Source: a virus. From it: DNA of 25,094 nucleotides. Position 1 is the first letter of the stretch. Each line of letters begins with the position of its first letter. A program made the translations under genes and the position numbers. Positions 7,952 to 14,978 of this stretch are shown one piece after another. Location of the stretch: the IMG/VR virus record IMGVR_UViG_3300009481_002897, positions 1 to 25,094 of that record. One strand, 5' to 3'. The notes beneath the pieces are model-generated. The model was not told the DNA's origin. It searched no databases and saw nothing but the letters and a program-made list of their open reading frames with translations.

Positions 7952-10153
7952 TTAGATAACTTCACAAGACCCACCAGAACAAGCCCATTCTTGCTCTGGT
8001 TTAACGTTGTTCTGCTCCTCTATCACGTTGGTGTAGTCAACTCCGTTGTATTCCCTGCTTAGGTCCACCCACTCCTTCCAGTTGTAGACATCTTTCATGC
8101 AGTAGGTCAGAGTTCTGATGTTGCCGTCAAAGTATCTATCGGCAAACTTTTCACATCTAATAGCCCACTCTTTTTTTCCATTCCCTTTTATTTTTGACCC
8201 AACGCCTAAGAGGGAGTCGCAAGCTGACCATAGGTTGTCTTCCCATAAATTCAATGCCACCTCAATAAGCCCGCTAACAAATAGAGACGCATCGCCGTAG
8301 TGTCGAACCTGCTCTGTTGGTAGATAGATCGCTGTAAATGGGGCTTGCGGGTAGTCTTTATCACCGGTGATAGGAAGTAATGAGATTCCGCAGAAAAATT
8401 TTCGGTTTTTATATATGAAGTTCTCGACCTCATCCCACTCCTCTGCCTTCACATTGATTGTGTTAGACACGTTGTGGACGAGCCATGGTTGGGTGCATAA
8501 GCCCCTATTTGTTCCCGGTATAACCCAGCTCTGCTGAGTGGTTTTAACGTGGTTTAATAGGTCTAACGCATCTACTTGGTTTTTTGTTTTGGAGCCAGCC
8601 GGGACTTCAACACAAAAAGAAACCACATCGTCACTATCGTTGTTAGACCAAACAGACTCCTCGCAAGCCCTTGGGTTTATTTCTTTAAAATAGTTATATA
8701 TTGGCTCTAACTTATTGGCTTGTACTCGACGTATGTACCTTTTAGCGTGGTGTGGGTGAATGCCGGATGAGGTTCCTAGAATACAACTACTAGTCCCTTC
8801 TGGTTTTATGCAAGTGGTTCTGGCGGCTTGATTGATACCAATAAGCTTTGCTATTCTTTTGTTTTCTTCCTTTACCTCTTTAGCCCCCTCTTTTTGTGTG
8901 GCGGGGTCTAGACATATTTCGTGTTGCTCCATTATTCCGGTCATTGAAACGCCAAGTAGGGCTTCTCTAGAAACAATCTTTTCGCTTGCCTTGGTTAGGT
9001 ATGGAAAAGTAGAAAAGCCAGCCTGTAGAGTGCCTATAATTGACGCCGCCCTGCAAGCCTCTAAAAATTCCTTTTTTGTTTTTACCTTAGCACAGTTTAT
9101 AGTACTTAGGTTGCAAGCCTGCCAACCGCTTTCCCCTGTTTCTTCATCGACTGGCCACATACCAATTTCAACACATGGGTTTACTATTAATTCAGTGGAG
9201 TCAGCCCAGACAAAACCCGGCTCCCCAAACTCCTTCACGGAAGACATTAGTTTGGAAAACTGCTCTTTGGATGTTTTGTCTCTTACTAGCAGGGCTGAAT
9301 TATTAGACCGTCCACGTTGAGGGTTATCGACAAACCAAGATCCAGTCTTAGCGGTGGCCATCTCTTGGTCGCTTGGACTAAACAGACATATCGTCGCACT
9401 TCTCCTTACCCCTCCGCTAATAACAGCGTCTGCGCTGTACATAACAATATCATATGCCTGAATGGGGGTCAACTTCCTTATGGACTTGTGGCAAAAGTCA
9501 AGATCCTTAAGGGCTGAATCTAATACCTTTTTAATGTTGGATAACGCCTTCTTTAGGGGTTCTGGGCCGGGTGCCTTTCCTCCACTAGAATTGAGAAAGG
9601 CTCCGGCCTCTCGTATTTCAGTGAAGTCAAAATTTACGGTTTTACCAACATATTCAGGGAAGAGATCTTCTTGGTCAAAATAACTGCAAACTAAAACCCC
9701 CACTGCATCAGACCAACCCTCGATAGTGTCTGGCACCACAAACCTTTTTGAGCCACGCTTTTGTTTGACTAGATGTGGTAGTTTTTTGATATGGTGTTTC
9801 TGGACAGAGAATCCAGTGCCGCAGCCGCACAAAAGAAGATACATACACTCTTGAAAAAATCTTAATCGGTCACAGAAAGATGTGATACAGTTGTATATAC
9901 GAGCATTATGCTTAAAGATTGGCTTGCCCCCAAACTGCAATGCTCTTTGAGATCCCAAGACACGCTTTTTTCTCATCATCTCATAAGCCCACTCGATGTC
10001 TTCGTGAACTTCTGGTTTTTCAAAGTACTTATTTAGCATCATCTCCTTGACTCTGCTAACAGCTTCGTTCCACGTTTCCCTTCTCTTTTTTTCTGGAATC
10101 CATCTCGCATACTTAGAAACAAAAGTGTAGCTCATCAAGGATTTGATCGACAT
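7952..10153 (-). CDS. nrdJ: Adenosylcobalamin-dependent (class II) ribonucleotide reductase, RTPR-like
   Basis: Reduces ribonucleotides to deoxyribonucleotides with an adenosylcobalamin-generated thiyl radical, so no NrdB partner is needed. In its 733 residues, the NPCVE segment at 325-329 carries the radical Cys327 and Glu329. Cys89 and Cys347 are placed for the active-site redox pair. The C-terminus ends in CSGGSC (Cys725/Cys730), the swinging redox pair that re-reduces the active site. The length and the single-chain layout resemble the monomeric Lactobacillus RTPR type. No intein or insertion of unusual length is visible. AAAAGG stands upstream of the ATG. It is the first gene after the terminator, so it probably opens the metabolism/replication transcript. 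Its cofactor implies a host that makes or imports B12. Confidence 0.95.
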   Translation of the reverse strand: MSIKSLMSYTFVSKYARWIPEKKRRETWNEAVSRVKEMMLNKYFEKPEVHEDIEWAYEMMRKKRVLGSQRALQFGGKPIFKHNARIYNCITSFCDRLRFFQECMYLLLCGCGTGFSVQKHHIKKLPHLVKQKRGSKRFVVPDTIEGWSDAVGVLVCSYFDQEDLFPEYVGKTVNFDFTEIREAGAFLNSSGGKAPGPEPLKKALSNIKKVLDSALKDLDFCHKSIRKLTPIQAYDIVMYSADAVISGGVRRSATICLFSPSDQEMATAKTGSWFVDNPQRGRSNNSALLVRDKTSKEQFSKLMSSVKEFGEPGFVWADSTELIVNPCVEIGMWPVDEETGESGWQACNLSTINCAKVKTKKEFLEACRAASIIGTLQAGFSTFPYLTKASEKIVSREALLGVSMTGIMEQHEICLDPATQKEGAKEVKEENKRIAKLIGINQAARTTCIKPEGTSSCILGTSSGIHPHHAKRYIRRVQANKLEPIYNYFKEINPRACEESVWSNNDSDDVVSFCVEVPAGSKTKNQVDALDLLNHVKTTQQSWVIPGTNRGLCTQPWLVHNVSNTINVKAEEWDEVENFIYKNRKFFCGISLLPITGDKDYPQAPFTAIYLPTEQVRHYGDASLFVSGLIEVALNLWEDNLWSACDSLLGVGSKIKGNGKKEWAIRCEKFADRYFDGNIRTLTYCMKDVYNWKEWVDLSREYNGVDYTNVIEEQNNVKPEQEWACSGGSCEVI

Positions 10154-10173
10154 GTACCTTTTCCATATATATT

Positions 10174-10194
10174 AATAACGTTATTTGCAAATAA
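10174..10194. promoter_or_regulatory. Two overlapping palindromes upstream of RNR (operator/promoter candidate)
   Basis: AATAACGTTATT (10174-10185) and TTATTTGCAAATAA (10181-10194) are both perfect palindromes and share four bases. They lie in the 44-base gap between the terminator and the RNR start. The minus strand also reads TTGCAA followed 13-17 bases later by TATATA/TATATG/TATGGA, a weak sigma70-like arrangement. Perfect dyads in front of the first gene of a transcription unit suggest a repressor or activator site. Such dyads are also easy to get by chance in very AT-rich DNA. Confidence 0.35.
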
Positions 10195-10233
10195 AAATAC
10201 CACGACCACACAATTCGGACTGTGGCCGTGGTA
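10193..10233 (-). terminator. Rho-independent terminator
   Basis: A 13-base inverted repeat pairs 10198-10210 (TACCACGACCACA) with 10221-10233 (TGTGGCCGTGGTA). All positions match except one G-U type pair, and the loop is 10 bases. Read on the minus strand, the stem is followed at once by TTTTTATTT (10197-10189). It lies 34 bases after the stop of the membrane protein gene at 10267 and upstream of RNR. It thus closes the membrane/lysis-like transcript and separates it from the metabolism genes. Confidence 0.88.
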
Positions 10234-10266
10234 TATGTCTAAATAGGCGGGTGTTGGACTTTAGGA

Positions 10267-10614
10267 CTAACTGTCATTAAATAAATTCTCAATGATTTTT
10301 CCAACAACCCAATTGATAATAAAAGAAAGAAAAAGCTGACCCAGTATAGGTATTAATAACGGTAAAAAACCGCTTAGCTCCTCTTGTGACAAGTTTTCCT
10401 TAATGTATTCCTTACATTCTTTTCTAAGGGGTTCCCTCCCCCTGTCTTCAGTAAAGTTAGAATCTGTGAATCCATCACTTACTATTGTAGCCCAATCTTG
10501 GCCCAATTGCAAGCACTTTTCTGCCATTTTTCGTTCTTTTTTCTTTTTATATTTTTTCCCAATCTCTGAGTGTATCTCCCCGAAACCGCACATGATTCTG
10601 GATTCAAAATTCAT
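10267..10614 (-). CDS. Small protein with C-terminal membrane segment
   Basis: 115 residues from the ATG at 10614. The frame opens at a TTG at 10635, but the ATG follows the upstream stop by four bases and the TTG would overlap it. The N-terminal half has a very basic run (KKYKKKKERK, about 20-29). The C-terminal residues 82-108 are hydrophobic (FLPLLIPILGQLFLSFIINWVV), probably one membrane helix with a short tail. No family recognised. It is the last gene before the terminator. A tail-anchored inner-membrane protein is the simplest reading. Confidence 0.65.
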   Translation of the reverse strand: MNFESRIMCGFGEIHSEIGKKYKKKKERKMAEKCLQLGQDWATIVSDGFTDSNFTEDRGREPLRKECKEYIKENLSQEELSGFLPLLIPILGQLFLSFIINWVVGKIIENLFNDS

Positions 10615-10618
10615 ATTA

Positions 10619-10966
10619 TTACGCCCCGTGATCAAAGTGGGAATTATCTACAATAATTTTATCTGAAAACATTTCGCTGTTCTCGGAGTAGTCGAATGAA
10701 ACATCAGGAAAGCTTCCTAGTACTACGGTTCCACCTTCAGGCCCCAAAGTAATCCCTAAAACATTGATTGATATTTTGATGATCTTTTTAACTTCGACTT
10801 TAGGCTTATCTTCTCCTGTGAAATCTATATTGACCACATCGCTACTGGGTTGTGATATAGTTACTTCGAGAGGTAGCTTGGTTTTTAGTTTATACTTTCC
10901 AATCTTTAACCCATCTTTAGAGGATAGTTTCATTACAGCGTCATATGCTTGCTTTAATCTCTCCAT
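10619..10966 (-). CDS. Unknown beta-rich small protein
   Basis: 115 residues, soluble, with alternating hydrophobic/polar strands (VTISQP, VVNIDF, KIIKISINVLGITLG, GTVVLG, VSFDYS) after a basic helical N-terminus. It looks like a compact beta-sandwich. No enzyme motif or membrane segment. GGAG stands about 8 bases before the ATG. It lies within the run of small membrane proteins, whose periplasmic or membrane partner it could be. Confidence 0.65.
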   Translation of the reverse strand: MERLKQAYDAVMKLSSKDGLKIGKYKLKTKLPLEVTISQPSSDVVNIDFTGEDKPKVEVKKIIKISINVLGITLGPEGGTVVLGSFPDVSFDYSENSEMFSDKIIVDNSHFDHGA

Positions 10967-10988
10967 GTTTTACTCCGTGGTTTTAAGT

Positions 10989-11441
10989 TTACTGTAAAAG
11001 AACCCAAGTTAAACCCATAAACTTTTTACTTATGGCTTTCCTTTCTTCTTCTGAGATTCTGTGATCGTCGTTTGTTGTAACGGAGGAAATTAGCTTGATT
11101 ATAGCATCCCCTAAGCCTTTATATTTCCCCGCCATCTGCTCCTTGAAGAATATTTTACCAGCAAGGGCATAAACGTCGTTTGCTTGTTGCACCGTAGAAT
11201 TATAATCCAGTACGTTTGTTGCAAATTGAAAATTGAATATAGCCATCTTTACCCTATCGTCTGTCTCGGTGATAATTTTGTCTATTTCAGAAACCTCGGA
11301 TAGTGTTATCTGGTCTGGCTTATCTACAGAAAGCACCTCGTTATCTGGCTTTGTGGGGGTGTTGGCCCAGTCAATAATCCTATCTCCCCATAGGCCACCT
11401 ATTATTAGCAAAATAGCCGCTATATTTTTTATAATTTTCAT
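10989..11441 (-). CDS. Membrane-anchored unknown protein
   Basis: 150 residues. Residues 1-18 (KIIKNIAAILLIIGGLW) form a short basic then hydrophobic N-terminus, either a signal anchor or a signal peptide without a clear cleavage site. The rest is soluble and helical, with acidic patches and a C-terminal segment (DDHRISEEERKAISKKFMG) that resembles an EF-hand-like acidic loop only superficially. It starts in the stop region of the upstream gene (ATGA overlap). Function unknown. It probably faces the periplasm. Confidence 0.65.
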   Translation of the reverse strand: MKIIKNIAAILLIIGGLWGDRIIDWANTPTKPDNEVLSVDKPDQITLSEVSEIDKIITETDDRVKMAIFNFQFATNVLDYNSTVQQANDVYALAGKIFFKEQMAGKYKGLGDAIIKLISSVTTNDDHRISEEERKAISKKFMGLTWVLLQ

Positions 11442-11761
11442 CCCAGAGTATCCCCCGTCTCGGGTGACGTGCTGATTTTTTTATGACCATCACACTTCTT
11501 GTTTAGAAGTGGAAAAACATCGTCAAGCATTTTGCAAGCCTCTTCCATTCCTGATAAGTGACAAGACTCTTTCAGGGCATGCCAATTGTTTACGACTTCC
11601 ATGAAATCGTCCCGATCTGACTTCCCAGTCTTTACTGCTGGTGGTTTTGGCTTTAAGAGGTTTTTACACCAATTGATCACTGACGATGTGCTGATGAAAT
11701 TAGAAGCCACTAATATTAACCCTAGTGATACGCAGGCTACTTGAATAATATTAAAGTCCAT
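11438..11761 (-). CDS. Small membrane-anchored protein
   Basis: 107 residues with one N-terminal hydrophobic helix (about 4-27) followed by a Pro/Lys linker (KPKPPAVK) and a soluble helical domain with three Cys (in ESCHLSG, EACKML and NKKCDG). The Cys could form disulfides if the domain is periplasmic. GGAGGT stands about 8 bases before the ATG, one of the best ribosome sites here. It forms an overlapping pair with the next membrane-anchored gene. Confidence 0.65.
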   Translation of the reverse strand: MDFNIIQVACVSLGLILVASNFISTSSVINWCKNLLKPKPPAVKTGKSDRDDFMEVVNNWHALKESCHLSGMEEACKMLDDVFPLLNKKCDGHKKISTSPETGDTLG

Positions 11762-11821
11762 GTCTACCTCCAGTTGAATATTCTAAACAGCAACCCTCTT
11801 TGAGAGTATGTTTGTGTTGTC

Positions 11822-11865
11822 TTCCCAGACTGGGAATTTGCGTTAGATGACCGTCAGCCTGACGG
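11822..11865. other. Two tight inverted repeats between genes
   Basis: TTCCCAG-A-CTGGGAA (11822-11836) and CCGTCAG-C-CTGACGG (11851-11865) are perfect 7-base inverted repeats with a single central base. The second overlaps the stop codon of the Cys-rich protein gene. On the minus strand neither is followed by a T run, so they are not classical terminators. They could be RNA hairpins that stabilise the 3' end or mark a processing site. The rest of this 92-base gap holds the ribosome site of the next gene. Confidence 0.4.
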
Positions 11866-12324
11866 GCCACACTCCTTTTCGTCGCTAAAAGAGGCTTCCC
11901 TTTTTACGCATCCGCACTTACCATAGGATGGAACGCAATTGCAATAAGTTCTAGACGTGTCGCATTTGCACTTGTGTTTTTTCTTGTCGTCGTCGTCGTC
12001 GTCGTCTTTATGGTACGGGCAAGGTGTCTTATGCCCATCCCCATGAACAATCCACCCCGAACCCTTGCATGGGCATTTGTTTTTGTCGGGGTTTGGCTCT
12101 GGGGTAACATCGGGGTCTGGTTCTGGATCAGGCTTGAACACTTCTGACTCAGCTTGTAGAAATGCTGATTTTGCACCCTCCTTCCAAGACTCAACTTGTG
12201 AGATTCCAGACGTGTCGATCTTCTCCTCTATAACATCAGAGTTGGGGATAGATGCTACAATCGCTCCAGCCACCACCCCACCCAGACCAATTATTATATT
12301 TCTGATCTTATCTCTTAACGCCAT
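11854..12324 (-). CDS. Cys-rich, Asp/Pro-repeat protein with N-terminal membrane segment
   Basis: 156 residues. One hydrophobic helix lies at about 10-27. A spacer follows, then an acidic Pro-rich repeat (PDPEPDPDVTPEPNPD, about 65-80). Next comes a DnaJ-like Cys cluster (CPCKGSGW and CPYH), a run of seven Asp followed by KKK, and a second Cys cluster (HKCKCD, YCNC, YGKCGC). It contains about a dozen Cys/His residues able to bind zinc or form disulfides. The Asp run could bind calcium. I recognise no full-length family. It is translationally coupled to the protease gene (TAATG) and may act with it at the envelope. Confidence 0.68.
   Translation of the reverse strand: MALRDKIRNIIIGLGGVVAGAIVASIPNSDVIEEKIDTSGISQVESWKEGAKSAFLQAESEVFKPDPEPDPDVTPEPNPDKNKCPCKGSGWIVHGDGHKTPCPYHKDDDDDDDKKKHKCKCDTSRTYCNCVPSYGKCGCVKREASFSDEKECGPSG
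11986..12006. repeat. GTC x7 trinucleotide repeat
   Basis: Seven perfect GTC copies on the plus strand encode seven consecutive Asp in the minus-strand Cys-rich protein. Such a run can change length by slippage without shifting the frame. Confidence 0.9.
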
Positions 12325-13247
12325 TAAAACACCTCATTAATGGTCCACTTGACTTGCCGTGGTGGGAATCCATCCACATCACTAAACACCCAAGATCCGT
12401 TTTGGGATAACATTTTTTCAGCATCTTTTTCTCTAACCCAAAAACTGCCGTCTGGTTGATTGTGTCTTTTGGGTCCGCTGTTCCATTTACCCCAAGAGTT
12501 TTGGATTAGAAACAATGTCTCGTTATGTATCTCTCTAGTGTCATCACAAGCAATCCATGTCATAGCGTGGTTCCACGACCCGCTTCTTTTAGCTATACCG
12601 TGCTTGTCTCTTCTGCTGGAAAATCCAACATCTGAACAAACAGACAATGCATATCCGTTAGCTAGTGCGTCTCTTGCCGCTTTTACGGTATTAACTAGAC
12701 TGATAGTTTTTACCTTGTGCTTATTGCCTTCTTGCAAGACATCTTTTGGTACGCCCCTCTTTCCCCACTTCGTACCTATAGAACTATTGTAGCTGGAAAA
12801 ATCTGCAAAGTCATACTTTTGTCTTAGGAGGATTCCACCATGCTCATTGACAAATCTAGCTGCTCTTGAGCAGGACATACCTTGACCGCTATGCCCACGC
12901 GCCCCATAAATAGCTTCTGTTGCACCCCTAGCCCTAAAGCTTTCCCTGTCTCCATTTTTAATTTCGACAGCTCTGGTTACATCTACGGCGTTCCTAGTAG
13001 AGTGAGACACGCAGTCACCTGTCGTCTGTCTCTCTGATGCCCCGAAATTGGGAACGTAATGAAAAAGACAGTGGAAGGGCAAGCTTAACTCGCCCTTACC
13101 ACTGCCATATAAGTCAAACGCCGATGTTGAGAAAAGAGGATGCTTAAGTTCCCCTAATAGTTTAGCTACGTCTTCTGGGTCGCACCAAGAACCTGCTAAT
13201 CCGCCTTTGTAAGCATTTAAAATCTCCCGAGGAGTTTTAAATAACAT
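12324..13247 (-). CDS. Papain-like (C1A family) cysteine protease
   Basis: 307 residues. The catalytic triad is visible: Cys79 in QTTGDCVSHST (Gln74 is a candidate for the oxyanion-hole residue), His227 in SWNHAMTW, and Asn250 in IQNSWGKW, in the order and approximate spacing of papain. The first 60 residues may act as a short propeptide, but there is no signal peptide. C1 peptidases are uncommon in phages. Possible jobs are processing of phage structural proteins, attack on host envelope or defence proteins, or delivery with the virion. AGAGGT precedes the ATG. The gene lies among membrane-anchored genes, upstream of the Cys-rich protein and downstream of the two-helix membrane protein. Confidence 0.85.
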   Translation of the reverse strand: MLFKTPREILNAYKGGLAGSWCDPEDVAKLLGELKHPLFSTSAFDLYGSGKGELSLPFHCLFHYVPNFGASERQTTGDCVSHSTRNAVDVTRAVEIKNGDRESFRARGATEAIYGARGHSGQGMSCSRAARFVNEHGGILLRQKYDFADFSSYNSSIGTKWGKRGVPKDVLQEGNKHKVKTISLVNTVKAARDALANGYALSVCSDVGFSSRRDKHGIAKRSGSWNHAMTWIACDDTREIHNETLFLIQNSWGKWNSGPKRHNQPDGSFWVREKDAEKMLSQNGSWVFSDVDGFPPRQVKWTINEVF

Positions 13248-13282
13248 TACTTACCTCTAGAGTCTTTGGTTAAAGAATTGAA

Positions 13283-13513
13283 TTACGCAGGAGTATCAGG
13301 AGTATCCTTAACATTATTGTTAGACCACTTTACGACTGCATCAATCAAGATAGCAAGAATAGGAACCGCTACAATACCGGAAGTCCCTAAGTCTAACCCG
13401 CCAAGATTTTGGCCTACATAAGTAAGGGCTGCTGCTATGCCTACAAGGCCAGCGTTCTTACCAAGGTTTCTAACATCGATCCAATTAAGTGAAAATGCTT
13501 TTGAGTCTGGCAT
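13283..13513 (-). CDS. Small two-helix membrane protein (holin-like)
   Basis: 76 residues from the ATG at 13513. The frame's GTG at 13522 lies inside the Shine-Dalgarno AAAGGTGG, so it is not the start. Two hydrophobic segments (about 22-36 and 43-61) are joined by a Gly-rich turn (GQNLGGLDLGTSG) and followed by a polar tail. Size, two TM helices, polar ends and position beside a membrane-PAS gene and a protease fit a class II holin, but no endolysin is recognisable in the window, so lysis function is unproven. Confidence 0.6.
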   Translation of the reverse strand: MPDSKAFSLNWIDVRNLGKNAGLVGIAAALTYVGQNLGGLDLGTSGIVAVPILAILIDAVVKWSNNNVKDTPDTPA

Positions 13514-13540
13514 AATAACCACCTTTCTAAAAAAAATAAC

Positions 13541-14134
13541 TCATACTTCGGAAAGTTCCGACACACTAACCAAAAACCCTCCTTGCTCCTTTTCGTTGAG
13601 CCTATAGGGGAACCCAAGCATCCTTACCGTCTTTGGTTTTACATCTGAAGTCCTAACCATCTTATTGAACCTTCTGTTCATTGACAGGCAGGACTGAAAT
13701 TCTTGGAAGAATTCATCTCTGTCTTCTTCATTGATATAAGTAAGCCAGTCGAAACCCTCCACGTCTGTAAGCGTGTGTTGTGTCAACTGGAAAAAAGGCT
13801 CGTTAGTCCAGACCAACCTTCCGGTGTGATCTGTCTCAAATAAAGCCGTTGTGTTGTAATGTAAAGAAGCTTTGGTTCTCTGCTCAATGACAGACTGTCT
13901 TCTCTCTATTCTTGAGCAAGTTACCCCTAGCTCACAAACGGCGTCTTTTAAGCTGTTTCCGCCGTTAGTGGTTAGTTCTTTTTTTATTTCCTCTACTGAT
14001 TCAGCTACGTTTTCATGCTTATCCATGAACGTAACCGCTGGCCTGACTACTTTCATCCATACGATACTGATAAAGGTTATTACTCCACCAGCTAATCCAA
14101 ATAGTAAGGTGTATTGCTCTGGATTATCAAACAT
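13541..14134 (-). CDS. Membrane-anchored PAS-domain protein
   Basis: 197 residues. One TM helix lies at about 8-28 and a coiled-coil-like linker at 40-90, containing NGGNSLKDAV, a segment seen in phage membrane proteins of the holin/minor tail type. A PAS fold covers about 91-193: ALFETDHTGRLVWTNEPF, then a FDWLTYINEEDRDEFFQEF helix and LGFPYRLNEKEQGGFLVSVSEL as the last strands. PAS domains bind small ligands or form dimers. There is no kinase, cyclase or DNA-binding domain after it. AAGGGG stands before the ATG. Upstream of the holin-like gene, it might sense a cue at the membrane or serve as a structural/assembly factor. Fold call good, role unknown. Confidence 0.75.
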   Translation of the reverse strand: MFDNPEQYTLLFGLAGGVITFISIVWMKVVRPAVTFMDKHENVAESVEEIKKELTTNGGNSLKDAVCELGVTCSRIERRQSVIEQRTKASLHYNTTALFETDHTGRLVWTNEPFFQLTQHTLTDVEGFDWLTYINEEDRDEFFQEFQSCLSMNRRFNKMVRTSDVKPKTVRMLGFPYRLNEKEQGGFLVSVSELSEV

Positions 14135-14168
14135 TGTCTTCTACCCCTTGATGAGAAAGAACTAGCTT

Positions 14169-14225
14169 GAGAGAAGCCCCCTTCTTTGTATGAAACATTA
14201 AAAAATGTATAGGGGGCGTTCTCTC
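14169..14225. other. Intergenic inverted repeat (RNA structure candidate)
   Basis: GAGAGAAGCCCCC at 14169-14181 pairs with GGGGGCGTTCTCTC at 14212-14225, with one bulged base. The CTAG tetrads outside it can extend the stem. The 30-base interior holds a small ACATT/AATGT stem. On the minus strand it is not followed by a T run but by the ribosome site of the PAS gene. It could be a processing, stability or attenuator element between the abundant glycine-rich protein and the PAS gene. The rest of the 105-base gap shows nothing else. Confidence 0.55.
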
Positions 14226-14239
14226 TACTAGCATCAAAA

Positions 14240-14896
14240 CTATTCGTTAGAATTTTTAGCTTTGTACTCATCGGTAGTAGGTTTACCGAGTGCACCAAAG
14301 TGATAAGTAAGCTCACCCGGAACTGCTCTTGTTGGTGTTGCTGCATCGTCTGTTGCGGCGGTTGTACCATCGTCAGCTTGTACAAAAGTCTTGGCAGTAC
14401 CAGCGTCTCCGCCTCTTGTACGACCCGGAACTCTTCCACTACTTGGGACAGCCATGATATCAAATGTACCAGCATCAATCTGCTGCGTACTGACATTTTC
14501 TTGGATGCCGTCAAAACCAACTCCGTCGTACTGACTTCCGGGGATGGTCATATTGGTTACAGCGTCATTATTAACTTTACCGGCACCAGTTGCACCCGCT
14601 CCGCGAATAATGAAGTTTGTATCGCCAGCTCTGGAGTCTGGGAAATAAGCGAGACCACCGGTGCCGCCACTCTTGGCTTTGATAACACCGTCAGGATTTG
14701 TGTAATCGTGGGCCGTGGCTGTTTTTTCAACAACCTTACTTCCGCTACGATTAACGTCTTTGCTGGGGGTAAGATCTCGTAAACCCATGACTTTGGTGAT
14801 GGGGTCGTTGGTGGTGTCTGCGTTTCCACCCTTGACTACTGTACCGCCATCATTTACCTTTGTGGTCACACTTTGGTGTGCATTTGTGGAAGCCAT
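14240..14896 (-). CDS. Glycine/threonine-rich protein, possible virion protein
   Basis: 218 residues, very rich in Gly, Ala, Thr, Asp and Asn, with almost no Cys or Trp and no signal or membrane segment. The composition resembles phage head-decoration, tail or other virion surface proteins rather than an enzyme. There are repeated short motifs of the type GGxA/AGxT (KGGNADTT, KSGGTGG, GAGATGAG, GGDAGTA). Its AAGGAG ribosome site, about 8 bases before the ATG, is near consensus, and a promoter-like TATAAT lies some 75 bases upstream, so high expression is likely. No homologous family recognised. Confidence 0.65.
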   Translation of the reverse strand: MASTNAHQSVTTKVNDGGTVVKGGNADTTNDPITKVMGLRDLTPSKDVNRSGSKVVEKTATAHDYTNPDGVIKAKSGGTGGLAYFPDSRAGDTNFIIRGAGATGAGKVNNDAVTNMTIPGSQYDGVGFDGIQENVSTQQIDAGTFDIMAVPSSGRVPGRTRGGDAGTAKTFVQADDGTTAATDDAATPTRAVPGELTYHFGALGKPTTDEYKAKNSNE

Positions 14897-14969
14897 AATA
14901 CTTCTCCTTGAGAAAAATGAAAAAAGTTAGTAAGTCCGCTTCCAAAAAGATCCTGATTTTCCCAACAGT

Positions 14970-14975
14970 ATTATA
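14970..14975 (-). promoter_or_regulatory. Promoter -10 candidate before the glycine-rich protein gene
   Basis: The minus strand reads TATAAT exactly, preceded directly by GTG, in the 82-base gap after the sigma-like gene. No good -35 box is visible (GCAAAA at 17-base spacing), so it may be an extended or phage-specific promoter. This is one of the few gaps of such length, and it precedes a gene with a strong ribosome site. Confidence 0.4.
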
Positions 14976-14978
14976 CAC

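Noticed and set aside
11904-12194. Open frame with a poly-Thr run inside the Cys-rich gene
   Set aside because: The Thr run is the shifted reading of the GTC repeat; the main frame has ordered Cys motifs and a TM helix.
14169-14225. Rho-independent terminator
   Set aside because: Good stem, but no T run follows on either plausible strand, so it is listed only as an RNA structure.
14092-14520. Minus-strand open frame overlapping the Gly-rich protein and PAS gene start
   Set aside because: Low-complexity shadow frame. The 14240-14896 frame has the near-consensus ribosome site and a coherent composition.
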